64,000 nt of DNA from Acinetobacter sp. YWS30-1 (GCF_033558715.1 NZ_CP114606.1:1922001-1986000); one strand, 5' to 3'. Counted from the stretch's first letter, positions 16,700 through 25,800 are shown. Translations and numbers: made by a program. Notes: generated from the letters alone by a model not told the origin.

Positions 16700-18123
16700 T
16701 GACAAAGACTACAACAAACTCGAAAACTAAAAAAATCCTGCTGAACGCTTTTGATATGAACTGCGTGGGTCATATCAATCATGGCTTGTGGGCTCATCCG
16801 CGGGATGAATCACACCGTTTTAATGAACTGAGCTACTGGACTGATCTGGCGAAAACGCTGGAAAAAGGTCTGTTTGACGGCCTGTTCATTGCCGACATTA
16901 CCGGAGTCTATGATGTCTATCAGAACGGCATTGACCTGACTCTAAGAGAATCCATTCAGTTACCCAGCCATGACCCAAGCACGTTGGTATCTGCCATGGC
17001 AGCAGTCACTGAGAATCTCGGTTTTGGTGTCACGGTGAATCTCAGCTATGAGTCACCGTACCAGTTCGCCCGTCGTTTTGCCAGTCTGGATCACCTGACC
17101 CATGGCCGTATCGGCTGGAATATTGTCACCGGTTATCTGGACAGTGCACAACGTCTGATTGGCGAAAATGGCCTGAAAGACCATGACCTGCGCTATGAAC
17201 AGGCCGAGGAGTTTTTACAGCTGTGCTACAAATTCTGGGAAGACTCCTGGGAAGATAATGCAGTTTTAAAAGATAAGCAAAATCGAATTTTTACTGATCC
17301 CACCAAGGTTCATCAGATCAATCATCAGGGCCAGTTCTACCGCAGCCAAGGTGTATTCCAGGTTTCCCCTTCTGTTCAGCGTACACCTGTATTGTTCCAA
17401 GCCGGTGCTTCTCCACGTGGCATGGCTTTTGCCACTCAGCATGCAGAAGGCATGTTTATTGGTGGTGATCACCCGGACAAGATCAAGAAACAGGTCGATC
17501 AGATCCGTCGTCAAGCGGTTGAACAAGGTCGTGATCCTGAAGCGATCAAGATTTTTGTCGGCATTACCGTGGTCACTGCAGCAACGGATGAAATAGCACA
17601 GCAAAAGCTGGATGAATATCGCGCCTATGCCAGCCCTGAAGCAGGTCTTGCACATTATTCCAGCTCAGTTGGCATTGACCTGTCCAAATTTGCTGATGAT
17701 GAACCGATCCCGTACAAGAAAACCAATAGTATCGCAACGGTCAATCAAAAATTTAAAGAGCAGCAGATCACGCCAAATGACCTAAAAGCTCAGCATGTGT
17801 TAGGTGGGCGTTATCCACTAATTGTTGGCAGCGGTGCCACGATAGCAGAAAAACTGATTCAGCTGATTGATGAAACCGGTATTGATGGCTTCAACCTGAC
17901 TCGCACGGTTGCACCTGAATCGCATCAGGATTTTATCCAATTAGTGATTCCTGAATTACAGCAGCGCGGACGCTATAAAACTGAATATGAACAAGGCAGT
18001 TTCAGACACAAGCTGTTTCAGCAAGGAGACCGCTTACCTAGTGCGCATCCAGTGCAGCAATTCCGATGTCAAAGCTCCGCCTCAACAGCGAACACGAACC
18101 TAAAGCAAAAACAATCAGCATAA
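16699..18123 (+). CDS. LLM-class flavin monooxygenase, NtaA/SnaA/DszA family, 474 aa
   Basis: A luciferase-like TIM-barrel protein. The family blocks are NHGLWAHPRDESHRFNEL near the N terminus, LGFGVTVNLSYESPYQFARR, HLTHGRIGWNIVTGYLDSA and FQAGASPRGMAFATQHAEGM. The DszA/SnaA/NtaA group oxidises sulfones or N- and S-containing heterocycles using FMNH2 and oxygen. ATG 16699 overlaps the upstream stop and follows a GGGGG stretch. The length is in the family range; the last 25 residues are low-complexity. With the SfnB-like pair and a MetNI-type importer this indicates organosulfur or sulfone scavenging. Confidence 0.9.
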   Translation: MTKTTTNSKTKKILLNAFDMNCVGHINHGLWAHPRDESHRFNELSYWTDLAKTLEKGLFDGLFIADITGVYDVYQNGIDLTLRESIQLPSHDPSTLVSAMAAVTENLGFGVTVNLSYESPYQFARRFASLDHLTHGRIGWNIVTGYLDSAQRLIGENGLKDHDLRYEQAEEFLQLCYKFWEDSWEDNAVLKDKQNRIFTDPTKVHQINHQGQFYRSQGVFQVSPSVQRTPVLFQAGASPRGMAFATQHAEGMFIGGDHPDKIKKQVDQIRRQAVEQGRDPEAIKIFVGITVVTAATDEIAQQKLDEYRAYASPEAGLAHYSSSVGIDLSKFADDEPIPYKKTNSIATVNQKFKEQQITPNDLKAQHVLGGRYPLIVGSGATIAEKLIQLIDETGIDGFNLTRTVAPESHQDFIQLVIPELQQRGRYKTEYEQGSFRHKLFQQGDRLPSAHPVQQFRCQSSASTANTNLKQKQSA

Positions 18124-18142
18124 ATTTATTTTGAGGTGCAAC

Positions 18143-18973
18143 ATGGCACAAACCGTTAAAACAAAATTCACCGTTATTGGGGTGATTATTGCCGCCGTCA
18201 TTATCGGACTAGTGGTGTGGAACCAGCAAAAGAAATCTGGTTCGGATGAACTGGTGATTGGGATCAGCCCATCTTTTGCTAAACCTTTACAGGTGGCAGC
18301 AATTGAGGCCAAACAACAAGGTGTAAATGTCAAACTGGTCGAGTTCTCGGACTGGAATACTCCAAACATTACCCTGAATCATGGCGATATTGATGCTAAC
18401 TTTTTCCAGCATCAGCCATTTTTGGACAATGCTAAAAAAGAAACTGATTTCAAGATCAAAGCCTTTGCTAAAGGCGCAGCCACACATGTGGGCCTGTATT
18501 CCAAGAAAATTAACAGTCTGGATAAGCTAAAAGACGGCGCGAAAGTTGTGGTGCCAAACGATCCAGTCAACCAAGGCCGTGCTCTATTGTTATTACAACA
18601 GGCTAAACTGGTGACTTTAAAAGATCCGAATAACCATCTTTCCAGCCTGAAAGATATTGCAGTGAATCCGAAAAATCTGCAATTCGTTGAGGTTGAAGGT
18701 CCGCAAACTGCACGAGCCATTGATGATGTTGATTTAGCATTTGGCTATCCACACTACCTACGTCTGGCTAAAACAGCTGATCCAGAACAAGCGTTGTTAT
18801 TTGACTCTAACAAAGACAACCGTTATGCGATCCTATTTGCGGTACGTGAGAACTATCAGGATAAAAATGACAAGCTGAAAAAATTTGTGGAAATCTATCA
18901 GAACTCACCTCGCGTGAAGGAAGCCCTAGATGCTGACTTTGGTGCGAAGCTCTGGTTCCCAGGTTGGAAATAA
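18143..18973 (+). CDS. MetQ/NlpA-family substrate-binding protein (paralogue 1), 276 aa
   Basis: A single hydrophobic segment (about residues 9-25) is followed by the NlpA binding domain: DELVIGISPSFAKPLQVA, VKLVEFSDWNTPNI, DIDANFFQHQPFLDNA and VEGPQTARAIDDVDLAFGYP. There is no lipobox Cys, so the protein seems held by an N-terminal membrane anchor rather than lipid, unlike E. coli MetQ. It delivers substrate to the MetNI-type transporter encoded downstream. GAGG lies upstream of ATG 18143. In this operon the ligand may be an organosulfur compound rather than methionine; that is inference from context. Confidence 0.88.
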   Translation: MAQTVKTKFTVIGVIIAAVIIGLVVWNQQKKSGSDELVIGISPSFAKPLQVAAIEAKQQGVNVKLVEFSDWNTPNITLNHGDIDANFFQHQPFLDNAKKETDFKIKAFAKGAATHVGLYSKKINSLDKLKDGAKVVVPNDPVNQGRALLLLQQAKLVTLKDPNNHLSSLKDIAVNPKNLQFVEVEGPQTARAIDDVDLAFGYPHYLRLAKTADPEQALLFDSNKDNRYAILFAVRENYQDKNDKLKKFVEIYQNSPRVKEALDADFGAKLWFPGWK

Positions 18974-18982
18974 GGTGTAGTT

Positions 18983-19825
18983 ATGACACAAGTAAATTCG
19001 TCAAATTCGAATGCAAAGAAGTGGATCATTGGCGGCGTCATCCTGGCGCTCATTCTTGGTCTGGCGGCTTACCGTTGGACCAAGGGTCAGCAGCAGGAAG
19101 ATGTACTGACCATTGGCATTAGCCTACCTTATGCAGACTTATTGCAAAGTGTGGCTGATGAACTGAAACCGCAAGGTATTAATGTGAAACTGGTTGAATT
19201 TTCCGACTGGCATGCACCCAATGTCGCGGTACAAAATGATGATATTGATGCCAACTTTTTTCAGCAAAGTGTGTACTTAAGAAATGCCATTCGCGAAACC
19301 AACTTCAATCTACATAGCTTCGCGCCCGGTACGGGTAGTCACGTCGGTTTATATTCCAAAAAATATAAATCGCTGGATGAACTACCTCACAACGCCCGTG
19401 TGGTGATTCCAAATGATCCGGTGAATCTGGCACGTGCCTTGATCCTTCTTAACCGTACAAAACTGATTGAACTGAAAGATATCAACAATGAATTATCAAC
19501 CGTTAAGGACATCAAGAATAATCCTAAACAGTTACAGTTTATTGAAGTTGAAGGCCCGCAAACAGCGCATGCCTTGAATGAAGCTGATCTGATCTTTGGT
19601 TATCCGCATTATCTAAAACTGGCTAAAGCGGCTGATCCGCATGATGCTCTGTTCCTGGATCCAATCGACAAAAAATACGCCATTTTGTTTGTGACACGCA
19701 AAGACTACGAAGATAAAAATCAGAAACTGGCGACTTTTGTAAAAGCCTTCCAGAGCTCTGCAAAAGTCAAAGCAATTCTGGATCAGGATTTTGGTACTGG
19801 CATGTGGTTTGAAGGCTGGAAATAA
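18983..19825 (+). CDS. MetQ/NlpA-family substrate-binding protein (paralogue 2), 280 aa
   Basis: A tandem paralogue of the preceding gene, nine bases downstream. It has the same design: an N-terminal span (KKWIIGGVILALILGLAA), no lipobox, then DVLTIGISLPYADLLQSVAD, NVKLVEFSDWHAPNV, DDIDANFFQQSVYLRNA and the VEGPQTAHALNEADLIFGYP block. Two binding proteins sharing one ATPase and one permease would widen the substrate range. Confidence 0.88.
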   Translation: MTQVNSSNSNAKKWIIGGVILALILGLAAYRWTKGQQQEDVLTIGISLPYADLLQSVADELKPQGINVKLVEFSDWHAPNVAVQNDDIDANFFQQSVYLRNAIRETNFNLHSFAPGTGSHVGLYSKKYKSLDELPHNARVVIPNDPVNLARALILLNRTKLIELKDINNELSTVKDIKNNPKQLQFIEVEGPQTAHALNEADLIFGYPHYLKLAKAADPHDALFLDPIDKKYAILFVTRKDYEDKNQKLATFVKAFQSSAKVKAILDQDFGTGMWFEGWK

Positions 19826-19835
19826 GGAGAATACT

Positions 19836-20906
19836 ATGGTGAGTTTTGGTTCTCAGGTGGCGTTTTCCGTCCCGCATATCAAAATCCGCAACCTGAACAA
19901 ATACTATGAGGTACAAGGCAAATCGGTACATGCCTTAAAGGACATCAATCTGGATATTCCTGAAGGAAAGATCTTCGGGATTATCGGAAAAAGTGGCGCG
20001 GGGAAATCTTCGCTGCTACGTACTTTGAATGGTCTGGAACAGATCAGTGAAGGTCATATCCATATCCATCAGCAGGATTTGGCTGGCTTAACCCATGCTG
20101 AACTGATCCAGTTACGTCAGCGCATTGGCATGATCTTCCAGCACTTCAACCTGATGTCTGCCAAAACCGTATGGGAAAATGTGGCATTACCTTTAAAAGT
20201 CGCGAATTATAAAAAATCAGACATTGATGCGCGTGTAAACGAAGTGCTGCAACTGGTCGGCTTAAGCGATAAGGCTCAGAACTACCCTTCTCAGCTATCC
20301 GGTGGCCAAAAACAGCGTGTCGGTATTGCCCGCGCGCTGGTGCATCACCCGGAAATTCTACTCTGTGATGAAGCCACTTCTGCACTGGATCCGGAAAGCA
20401 CTTCCGTGGTGTTATCACTGTTAAAAGAAATCAATCAGAAACTTGGTATTACCATTGTGCTGATCACCCATGAAATGCAAGTGATCCGTGAAATTTGCGA
20501 TCAAGTCGTCGTGATTGAGAAAGGTGAAATTGTCGAATCCGGTGAAGTCTGGTCTGTATTCTCTAACCCACAGCAACAGATCACCCAGGAACTGCTGAAT
20601 CTGGAACAACTGGAATTACCATTTGCGATTAGTCCTGAAGTCACAGCTGATACCACGCATAGCATTATCAAACTGCGCTATGCCTCTAGTGTTCAGCATT
20701 CACCAGATTTGAAAGTGATTTTCGAACAGTTCGAGCATCCGGTGCATCTCTATCAAAGTCATATCGACAGCATCCAGAATCATCTGGTCGGTAGCCTGAT
20801 TGTCGCAGTTGCCGATCTAAATCTGGATACTGACTTACTTCAGCAAAAACTAAAACAACACATTGCACAGATTGAGGTGATTGGCTATGCACGACCAACT
20901 CATTGA
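19836..20906 (+). CDS. metN: MetN-type ABC transporter ATPase, 356 aa
   Basis: The ATPase carries Walker A GKSGAGKSS (51-59), the signature LSGGQKQRVGIARAL, Walker B ILLCDEATSALD and the switch His in ITHEMQVI. About 100 residues after the nucleotide domain form a regulatory region like the NIL domain of MetN, which senses substrate. ATG 19836 has AAGGAGA upstream; the in-frame codon at 19791 lies inside the previous gene. Its end overlaps metI by 20 bases. It powers import through the MetI-type permease, probably of sulfur compounds. Confidence 0.92.
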   Translation: MVSFGSQVAFSVPHIKIRNLNKYYEVQGKSVHALKDINLDIPEGKIFGIIGKSGAGKSSLLRTLNGLEQISEGHIHIHQQDLAGLTHAELIQLRQRIGMIFQHFNLMSAKTVWENVALPLKVANYKKSDIDARVNEVLQLVGLSDKAQNYPSQLSGGQKQRVGIARALVHHPEILLCDEATSALDPESTSVVLSLLKEINQKLGITIVLITHEMQVIREICDQVVVIEKGEIVESGEVWSVFSNPQQQITQELLNLEQLELPFAISPEVTADTTHSIIKLRYASSVQHSPDLKVIFEQFEHPVHLYQSHIDSIQNHLVGSLIVAVADLNLDTDLLQQKLKQHIAQIEVIGYARPTH

Positions 20907-21546
20907 TTTATTACTAACAGGAACCACCGATACCCTCATCATGGTTGGTGTATCCGCAATCGTTGCCTTTCTGATTGGTTTACCGATGGCAGTAGTACTG
21001 GTCAGTACATCTGAACACGGGATCTATCCATCCAAACCCATTAATCAGGCTCTGGGCTGGATTGTAAATATTACCCGTTCGGTGCCTTTCCTGATTTTAA
21101 TGGTCGCTTTAATTCCCCTTACCCGCTGGATTGTAGGCACCAGCTATGGCGTCTGGGCAGCAGTTGTACCTTTAACGTTGGCCGCGACTCCTTTCTTTGC
21201 GCGTATTGCTGAAGTGAGTTTACGTGAAGTCGATCAGGGTCTGATTGAAGCGGCTCAAGCGATTGGCTGTAACCGTAAGCAAATTATCTGGCATGTGCTG
21301 TTGCCTGAAGCTTTACCGGGGATTGTGGCAGGCTTTACCGTCACTTTAGTCACTATGATTAACTCATCAGCCATTGCCGGTGCGATTGGTGCCGGTGGTC
21401 TGGGCGATATTGCCTACCGTTATGGCTATCAGCGTTTTGATATGCAGATCATGCTGGCGGTGATTGTAGTGCTGGTGATTCTGGTCATGCTGGTGCAGGC
21501 CACTGGTGACACCCTGTCAAATCAGCTCGACAAGCGTAAAATCTAA
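20887..21546 (+). CDS. metI: MetI-type ABC transporter permease, 219 aa
   Basis: Five or so membrane segments and the permease signature EAAQAIGCNRKQIIWHVLLP with PGIVAGFTVTLVTMINSSA, which are characteristic of MetI. The start ATG 20887 lies inside the end of metN; GAGGTGATTGG just upstream gives the ribosome site. It forms the homodimeric membrane channel of the importer with MetN. It is the last gene of the operon. Confidence 0.93.
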   Translation: MHDQLIDLLLTGTTDTLIMVGVSAIVAFLIGLPMAVVLVSTSEHGIYPSKPINQALGWIVNITRSVPFLILMVALIPLTRWIVGTSYGVWAAVVPLTLAATPFFARIAEVSLREVDQGLIEAAQAIGCNRKQIIWHVLLPEALPGIVAGFTVTLVTMINSSAIAGAIGAGGLGDIAYRYGYQRFDMQIMLAVIVVLVILVMLVQATGDTLSNQLDKRKI

Positions 21547-21581
21547 AAACATCTATTTCATAAGTTTTCAACAAAGCACCT

Positions 21582-21607
21582 AGCCATGACCTGACTTTGT
21601 CATGGCT
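21582..21607 (+). terminator. Hairpin ending the sulfur operon
   Basis: AGCCATGAC and GTCATGGCT form a perfect nine-pair stem across an eight-base loop, 35 bases after metI. The tail is only partly T-rich, so termination strength is uncertain. Confidence 0.5.
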
Positions 21608-21657
21608 TTCATGTAAAATCACTGGCAATTTTTATATAACGCTTTGTGAGTTATTTC

Positions 21658-22749
21658 ATGGGTTTTAATTGTGGTATTGTAGGCCTGCCTAACGTCGGTA
21701 AATCTACGCTTTTCAATGCATTAACTAAAGCTGCAATTGCTGCGGAAAACTTCCCATTCTGTACGATTGAACCAAACACCGGTATTGTGCCTGTGCCTGA
21801 TCCACGCCTGGACAAACTTGCTGAAATCGTAAATCCACAACGCGTGGTACCAACTACCATGGAATTCGTGGACATCGCAGGTCTGGTTGCTGGTGCATCT
21901 AAAGGTGAAGGTCTGGGTAACCAGTTCCTTGCAAACATCCGTGAAACTGATGCAATTGCTCATGTTGTCCGTTGTTTCGAAGATGAAAACGTGATTCACG
22001 TCAACGGCAAAATTGATCCGCTTGATGACATCGCAACCATTAACACTGAACTTGCTCTGGCTGACCTTGAAACTGTGACTAAAGCAGTGACTCGTCTGGC
22101 GAAGTCTGCAAAAGGTGGCGATAAAGAAGCTGTAGCCACTAAAGCCGTTCTTGAAAAAATCCTACCTTTGCTTGATGAAGGCAAACCTGCCCGTGCAGCA
22201 AATCTGGATGATGACGAACGTAAACTGGTACGTGGCTTTGGTCTGTTAACGCTTAAACCAACGATGTACATCGCTAACGTGGCAGAAGACGGTTTTGAAA
22301 ATAACCCGCACCTCGATGCGGTACGTGAACTGGCAGCTGCTGAAAATGCAATCGTGGTTCCGCTTTGCAACCAGATCGAAGCTGAAATTTCATTGCTTGA
22401 AGATGAAGACCGTGCTGAGTTCCTGGAAGCAATGGGTATGGAAGAGCCAGGTCTGAACGTGGTGATCCGCGCAGGTTATTCACTGCTTGGCCTACAAACT
22501 TACTTCACTGCCGGTGTACAGGAAGTTCGCGCCTGGACGGTTAAAGTCGGCGCTACTGCGCCTCAAGCAGCGGGTGTCATTCACACTGACTTCGAAAAAG
22601 GCTTCATCCGTGCAGAATGTATTGCTTATGATGATTTTGTACAGTATAACGGCGAAGCTGGCGCTAAAGAAGCAGGTAAATGGCGTCTAGAGGGTAAAAC
22701 TTATATCGTTCAGGACGGTGACGTTCTGCACTTCCGTTTCAACGTATAA
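21658..22749 (+). CDS. ychF: YchF/OLA1 family ATPase, 363 aa
   Basis: It begins with the invariant [18 protein letters not shown] (P-loop at residues 9-17); then [31 protein letters not shown] and a C-terminal TGS domain ([14 protein letters not shown], ending DVLHFRFNV). The length equals the E. coli protein. ATG 21658 is used rather than the GTG 12 bases upstream because the family always starts MGF. YchF binds ATP rather than GTP, associates with ribosomes and moderates the oxidative stress response. It is a single-gene unit with its own terminator. Confidence 0.97.
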   Translation: MGFNCGIVGLPNVGKSTLFNALTKAAIAAENFPFCTIEPNTGIVPVPDPRLDKLAEIVNPQRVVPTTMEFVDIAGLVAGASKGEGLGNQFLANIRETDAIAHVVRCFEDENVIHVNGKIDPLDDIATINTELALADLETVTKAVTRLAKSAKGGDKEAVATKAVLEKILPLLDEGKPARAANLDDDERKLVRGFGLLTLKPTMYIANVAEDGFENNPHLDAVRELAAAENAIVVPLCNQIEAEISLLEDEDRAEFLEAMGMEEPGLNVVIRAGYSLLGLQTYFTAGVQEVRAWTVKVGATAPQAAGVIHTDFEKGFIRAECIAYDDFVQYNGEAGAKEAGKWRLEGKTYIVQDGDVLHFRFNV

Positions 22750-22762
22750 GTTGAAGCCAAAG

Positions 22763-22788
22763 AAAAGCCCCAAATCTGGGGCTTTTTT
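22763..22788 (+). terminator. ychF terminator
   Basis: AAGCCCC-AAATCT-GGGGCTT followed by a T-run, about 14 bases after the stop. Confidence 0.9.
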
Positions 22789-22866
22789 GTTACTAAATTT
22801 GGCTTCTTGCTATTCTCATACGCATCTTTACATCCTATTTATAAAAATCTCTTCCCATAACATAAA

Positions 22867-22881
22867 TGATAATAATTCTCA
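22867..22881 (+). promoter_or_regulatory. Fur box upstream of superoxide dismutase
   Basis: TGATAATAATTCTCA matches the 7-1-7 Fur core TGATAATnATTATCA at 14 of 15 positions (counting the free centre). It lies 82 bases upstream of the sodA start, in a promoter position. Fur repression of Mn-SOD under iron-replete conditions is known in E. coli; here it is inferred from the site. Confidence 0.7.
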
Positions 22882-22962
22882 TTGTATTTAATATAGCTCA
22901 AGCGTATTTTAAAATTTAGTCGAAAATTCCACTCACTCAATCACGCTTAAGGACAATTAAAA

Positions 22963-23577
22963 ATGAGCTATACCCTTCCCGAACTCCCTTATGCTTATGA
23001 TGCATTGGAACCGCATATTGATGCTAAAACCATGGAAATCCACCATGCCAAGCACCATCAAACTTATATCAACAACATCAATGCAGGTATTGAAGGCACA
23101 GAATGGGAAGATCTTTCTGTAGAAGAACTGGTGAGCAAAGCCAATCAGGTACCTGAAGATTTGAAAAATAATGTGATTAATAATGGCGGCGGTCATGCAA
23201 ACCATTCCCTGTTCTGGACAGTAATGAGTCCAAGTGGAGGTGGCAATCCTGAAGGTGAAATTGCACAGGCGATCGACAAGGAGCTTGGCGGCTTTGAAGC
23301 CTTTAAAGAAGCTTTTACCAAGGCAGCCCTGACCCGTTTTGGTAGCGGATGGGCCTGGCTCAGCGTGGCACCTGATCAAACCATTATCATAGAAAGCAGC
23401 GCCAATCAGGACTCACCACTCATGCATGGCAATACCCCGATTCTAGGTCTGGATGTCTGGGAACATGCCTACTACTTGAAATACCAGAACCGTCGTCCTG
23501 AATATATTGCCGCTTTCTTTAATGTTGTGAACTGGAAGGAAGTGAATCGCCGTTATCTAGAAGCACTTTCAACATAA
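22963..23577 (+). CDS. sodA: Superoxide dismutase, Mn-type by signature, 204 aa
   Basis: The metal ligands are His27, His81, Asp164 and His168 (in LDVWEHAYY). The region [11 protein letters not shown] and SANQDSPLM with Gln149 are hallmarks of Mn-SOD rather than Fe-SOD (which has a Gln in the first region). The length is the same as E. coli SodA. It converts superoxide to peroxide and oxygen in the cytosol; there is no signal peptide. The upstream Fur box fits Mn-SOD being induced when iron is short. Cambialistic use of iron cannot be excluded from sequence. Confidence 0.92.
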   Translation: MSYTLPELPYAYDALEPHIDAKTMEIHHAKHHQTYINNINAGIEGTEWEDLSVEELVSKANQVPEDLKNNVINNGGGHANHSLFWTVMSPSGGGNPEGEIAQAIDKELGGFEAFKEAFTKAALTRFGSGWAWLSVAPDQTIIIESSANQDSPLMHGNTPILGLDVWEHAYYLKYQNRRPEYIAAFFNVVNWKEVNRRYLEALST

Positions 23578-23601
23578 ATGAATACAGTAGGACGAAATCT
23601 C

Positions 23602-23694
23602 ATGTCTTGGCACTCTTTACGTTTGCTCTGTGGTCTCAGTATTCTTTTGGGCGGAGCAGTGTTGTATCTAGAACGTCTGTTCATGTTGCTTTAA
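23602..23694 (+). CDS. Microprotein with one membrane span, 30 aa
   Basis: AGGA lies about ten bases upstream of ATG 23602. The peptide has a hydrophobic core (LLCGLSILLGGAVLYL) flanked by Arg on each side and ends ERLFMLL. It starts 25 bases after sodA and is followed by a good terminator, so it probably shares the sodA transcript. No family recognised. Confidence 0.5.
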   Translation: MSWHSLRLLCGLSILLGGAVLYLERLFMLL

Positions 23695-23716
23695 GACATG
23701 ATCGTCTACTGTATGG

Positions 23717-23742
23717 GAAGCCTTATTCTGAGGCTTCTTTTA
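23717..23742 (+). terminator. Terminator after sodA and the microprotein
   Basis: GAAGCCT-TATTCTG-AGGCTTC with TTTTAATTTTT after it. Confidence 0.85.
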
Positions 23743-23785
23743 ATTTTTGCTGTTTAAATTTTCTATAGGGAGATGGATTTAAAAT

Positions 23786-23920
23786 TTAAGAACGCAATTC
23801 ACAGACATTGACGCTATCAAAGCCATTGGTACATGGTGCCACTTCACACGCATGAGAAGCTTGTACTCCACTTACTAAAATAGTACTTAGACTTATCGCT
23901 AAAAACAATTTATTTAACAT
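23786..23920 (-). CDS. Small secreted Cys-containing protein, 44 aa
   Basis: A clear signal peptide (MLNKLFLAISLSTILVSGVQA, cleavage after about residue 21) leaves a mature peptide of only about 23 residues with three Cys (25, 30, 40), including CEVAPC. GGAG lies nine bases upstream of the ATG. The mature peptide could form a disulfide or bind metal. Nothing links it to a known family. It is divergent from no gene and ends near the terminator of the sodA unit. Confidence 0.65.
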   Translation of the reverse strand: MLNKLFLAISLSTILVSGVQASHACEVAPCTNGFDSVNVCELRS

Positions 23921-24059
23921 TTAAAATGACTCCAAAAATTAACTTTTATCTCTAAATCGCTTGATTATGAGTCAATTATAGGACTTTTTTAATGATTCAG
24001 GGCAATCTTTCTTAATTTTAATTATTGTTTATTTATATAAATAGAATCGTTTTTTATAA

Positions 24060-24084
24060 CAAAAAAGCGGAACCGAAGTCCCGC
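24060..24084 (-). terminator. Terminator of the lipoprotein gene
   Basis: Read on the minus strand, GCGGGAC-TTCG-GTTCCGC ends in T6, 20 bases after the stop of the lipoprotein at 24105-24599. Confidence 0.8.
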
Positions 24085-24104
24085 CTGAAGATTATAAAAC
24101 CCGA

Positions 24105-24599
24105 TTAAGACTGTTCAGCTACTGCATTACCTTTCTGCTTTGGATCAGTATTTCCCAGTTCAGGATGAGCAATAGCTCCCTGACATTGCTGTTTATCACG
24201 CTCATAGTCGGCCTGTTTCTGTGCCACGCTACTGCTATTTTCAACGGTGCTACGTGCCCAGATTTCCAGACTGGTTAACGCCTTGCGACATAAGGCATAT
24301 TTTCCTTCCGTCACTGAGTCAGTCATTTTCACATTAATGCGCCAGTCAGTACTCAATTTACGGGCCGGTTGACGTACCTGAGCATCTATCTGTTCCATTT
24401 CCTTGTTATAAACCAGCGGATCGACTTCATTCATGAATTGCCATGCAGCATTGGCATAAGTGGTCGCATCATTAGAGAGTTTAGGTGCCGCTTTAATTTC
24501 GGCTTTTGGCGCTTGACTGTCATTTCCACAAGCTTGAAGAAATAAGGTGCTGCCGATTAAAACACCGACCAGCATTGCACGTGTCTTGAACATCAACAT
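24105..24599 (-). CDS. Predicted lipoprotein of unknown function, 164 aa
   Basis: ATG 24599 opens a signal peptide with lipobox LFLQAC (Cys about residue 24), so the protein should be lipid-anchored in the envelope. The upstream in-frame ATG at 24695 would put 32 charged residues before the signal and is rejected. The mature part is Ala/Gln/Lys-rich, with two further Cys (in YALCRKAL and KQQCQGAI) that may form a disulfide. No domain recognised. It is divergent from azlC across about 100 bases. Confidence 0.75.
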   Translation of the reverse strand: MLMFKTRAMLVGVLIGSTLFLQACGNDSQAPKAEIKAAPKLSNDATTYANAAWQFMNEVDPLVYNKEMEQIDAQVRQPARKLSTDWRINVKMTDSVTEGKYALCRKALTSLEIWARSTVENSSSVAQKQADYERDKQQCQGAIAHPELGNTDPKQKGNAVAEQS

Positions 24600-24703
24600 A
24601 TCAGAATCGCCAGTTAAACATTTCGGCACTATGCTAGTAAATTCGCGTACAATACACAATCTTGATTTAATCCCTGTTTTAACTCTCTCCCTCAAGGTGT
24701 TTT

Positions 24704-25456
24704 GTGTCTGACCACAATCCAGTAGCGATGCAACCTGCCGGTTTCTGGCAAGGTGCCAAAGATAGCCAGGCCATTATATTTACTTACCTTCCGGTCTCCT
24801 TTGCCTTTGGCGTTTCTGCCACCCAGTTCGGCTTTACTGCCTGGGAAGCCTTATTTCTGTCCTGCTCCATGTATGCCGGTGCCAGTCAGTTTTTAGTTGT
24901 AGCGTTACTTGGTAGCGGTACTTCGATCTGGATGACTGCCTTGACCGTGATTGCCTTGGACATTCGTCATCTTTTATACGGCCCAGCTTTACAAAACCTG
25001 ATTCAAGATCGTTTAAACCTGAAGAAAACCGCAGTCTGGGCTTGGGGTCTTACTGATGAAGTCTTTGCTTCAGGTATGATCAAGCTGTCACAACGGCGTC
25101 AGGAATGGTCAGAATCATGGATGTTAGGTCTAAGTCTGTTTAGCTGGCTGTCTTGGGCGACAGGTTCATTTTTAGGTGGATTATTTGCTGATCAGGTCAG
25201 TAATTTGCCACAATTCTTGCAGGCGGCTTTAGATTTCCTGCTACCTGCCCTGTTCTTAAGTTTCTTATTGGCAGCCTTTGAAAAGAAACACACCTTTGTG
25301 GTGACCATCACGATTATTGTCTCAGCAGTTGCCTGTTATTTTATCGATCTGTCCGCTGCGATCTTTATCGGCATCAGTTCCGGCATTTTGGCCGGCCTGT
25401 TCAAGCACTATGTGCTGAAAAAACCAGATCCTGAATATGCAGGAGATCAATCATGA
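24704..25456 (+). CDS. azlC: AzlC family branched-chain amino acid exporter, large subunit, 250 aa
   Basis: A membrane protein with the AzlC hallmarks: ITYLPVSFAFGV-type first span, MYAGASQFLVVALLGSG and ALDIRHLLYGPAL. With AzlD it exports branched-chain amino acids or analogues. GTG 24704 with AAGGTGT six bases upstream is taken as the start. It overlaps azlD by four bases. A second azlCD copy at 56540-57583 has a frameshifted azlC, so this is the only intact pair in the window. Confidence 0.9.
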   Translation: MSDHNPVAMQPAGFWQGAKDSQAIIFTYLPVSFAFGVSATQFGFTAWEALFLSCSMYAGASQFLVVALLGSGTSIWMTALTVIALDIRHLLYGPALQNLIQDRLNLKKTAVWAWGLTDEVFASGMIKLSQRRQEWSESWMLGLSLFSWLSWATGSFLGGLFADQVSNLPQFLQAALDFLLPALFLSFLLAAFEKKHTFVVTITIIVSAVACYFIDLSAAIFIGISSGILAGLFKHYVLKKPDPEYAGDQS

Positions 25457-25800
25457 ATCTTGAAATTATCTTGGTCGGAATTATTGTCGGGATTGCCAAT
25501 TTTGCCTCACGTTTTGGCCCTTTCTATGTAATTCAAAAATTTCAGCAGGGTTCGCAAAAACGTGGTGCGCTATGGCTGAAAATTGCTTTGGGTTCAATTG
25601 GGATTGCTGCTATCAGTTCCATGCTGGTTGTGGCGACCTTACCGCCCTTATTGGAAACGCCAGATAAAAGCTTTGCCATGCTGATCGGTTTTATTGTACT
25701 CGCTGGACTGTATTTCAAGTTTAAGAAAATTGTCATGGCGACCTTAACTGCAGCTTTAACTTATGGCCTGATCTATACCTATATCTCTGTACCTTTTTAA
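25453..25800 (+). CDS. azlD: AzlD family branched-chain amino acid exporter, small subunit, 115 aa
   Basis: Three to four hydrophobic spans and AzlD-like length and position, with ATGA overlap to azlC. The first span carries GIANFASRFGPFYVI, equivalent to the ATRFLPF-type motif of the family. It works as partner of AzlC in the inner membrane. Confidence 0.85.
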   Translation: MNLEIILVGIIVGIANFASRFGPFYVIQKFQQGSQKRGALWLKIALGSIGIAAISSMLVVATLPPLLETPDKSFAMLIGFIVLAGLYFKFKKIVMATLTAALTYGLIYTYISVPF

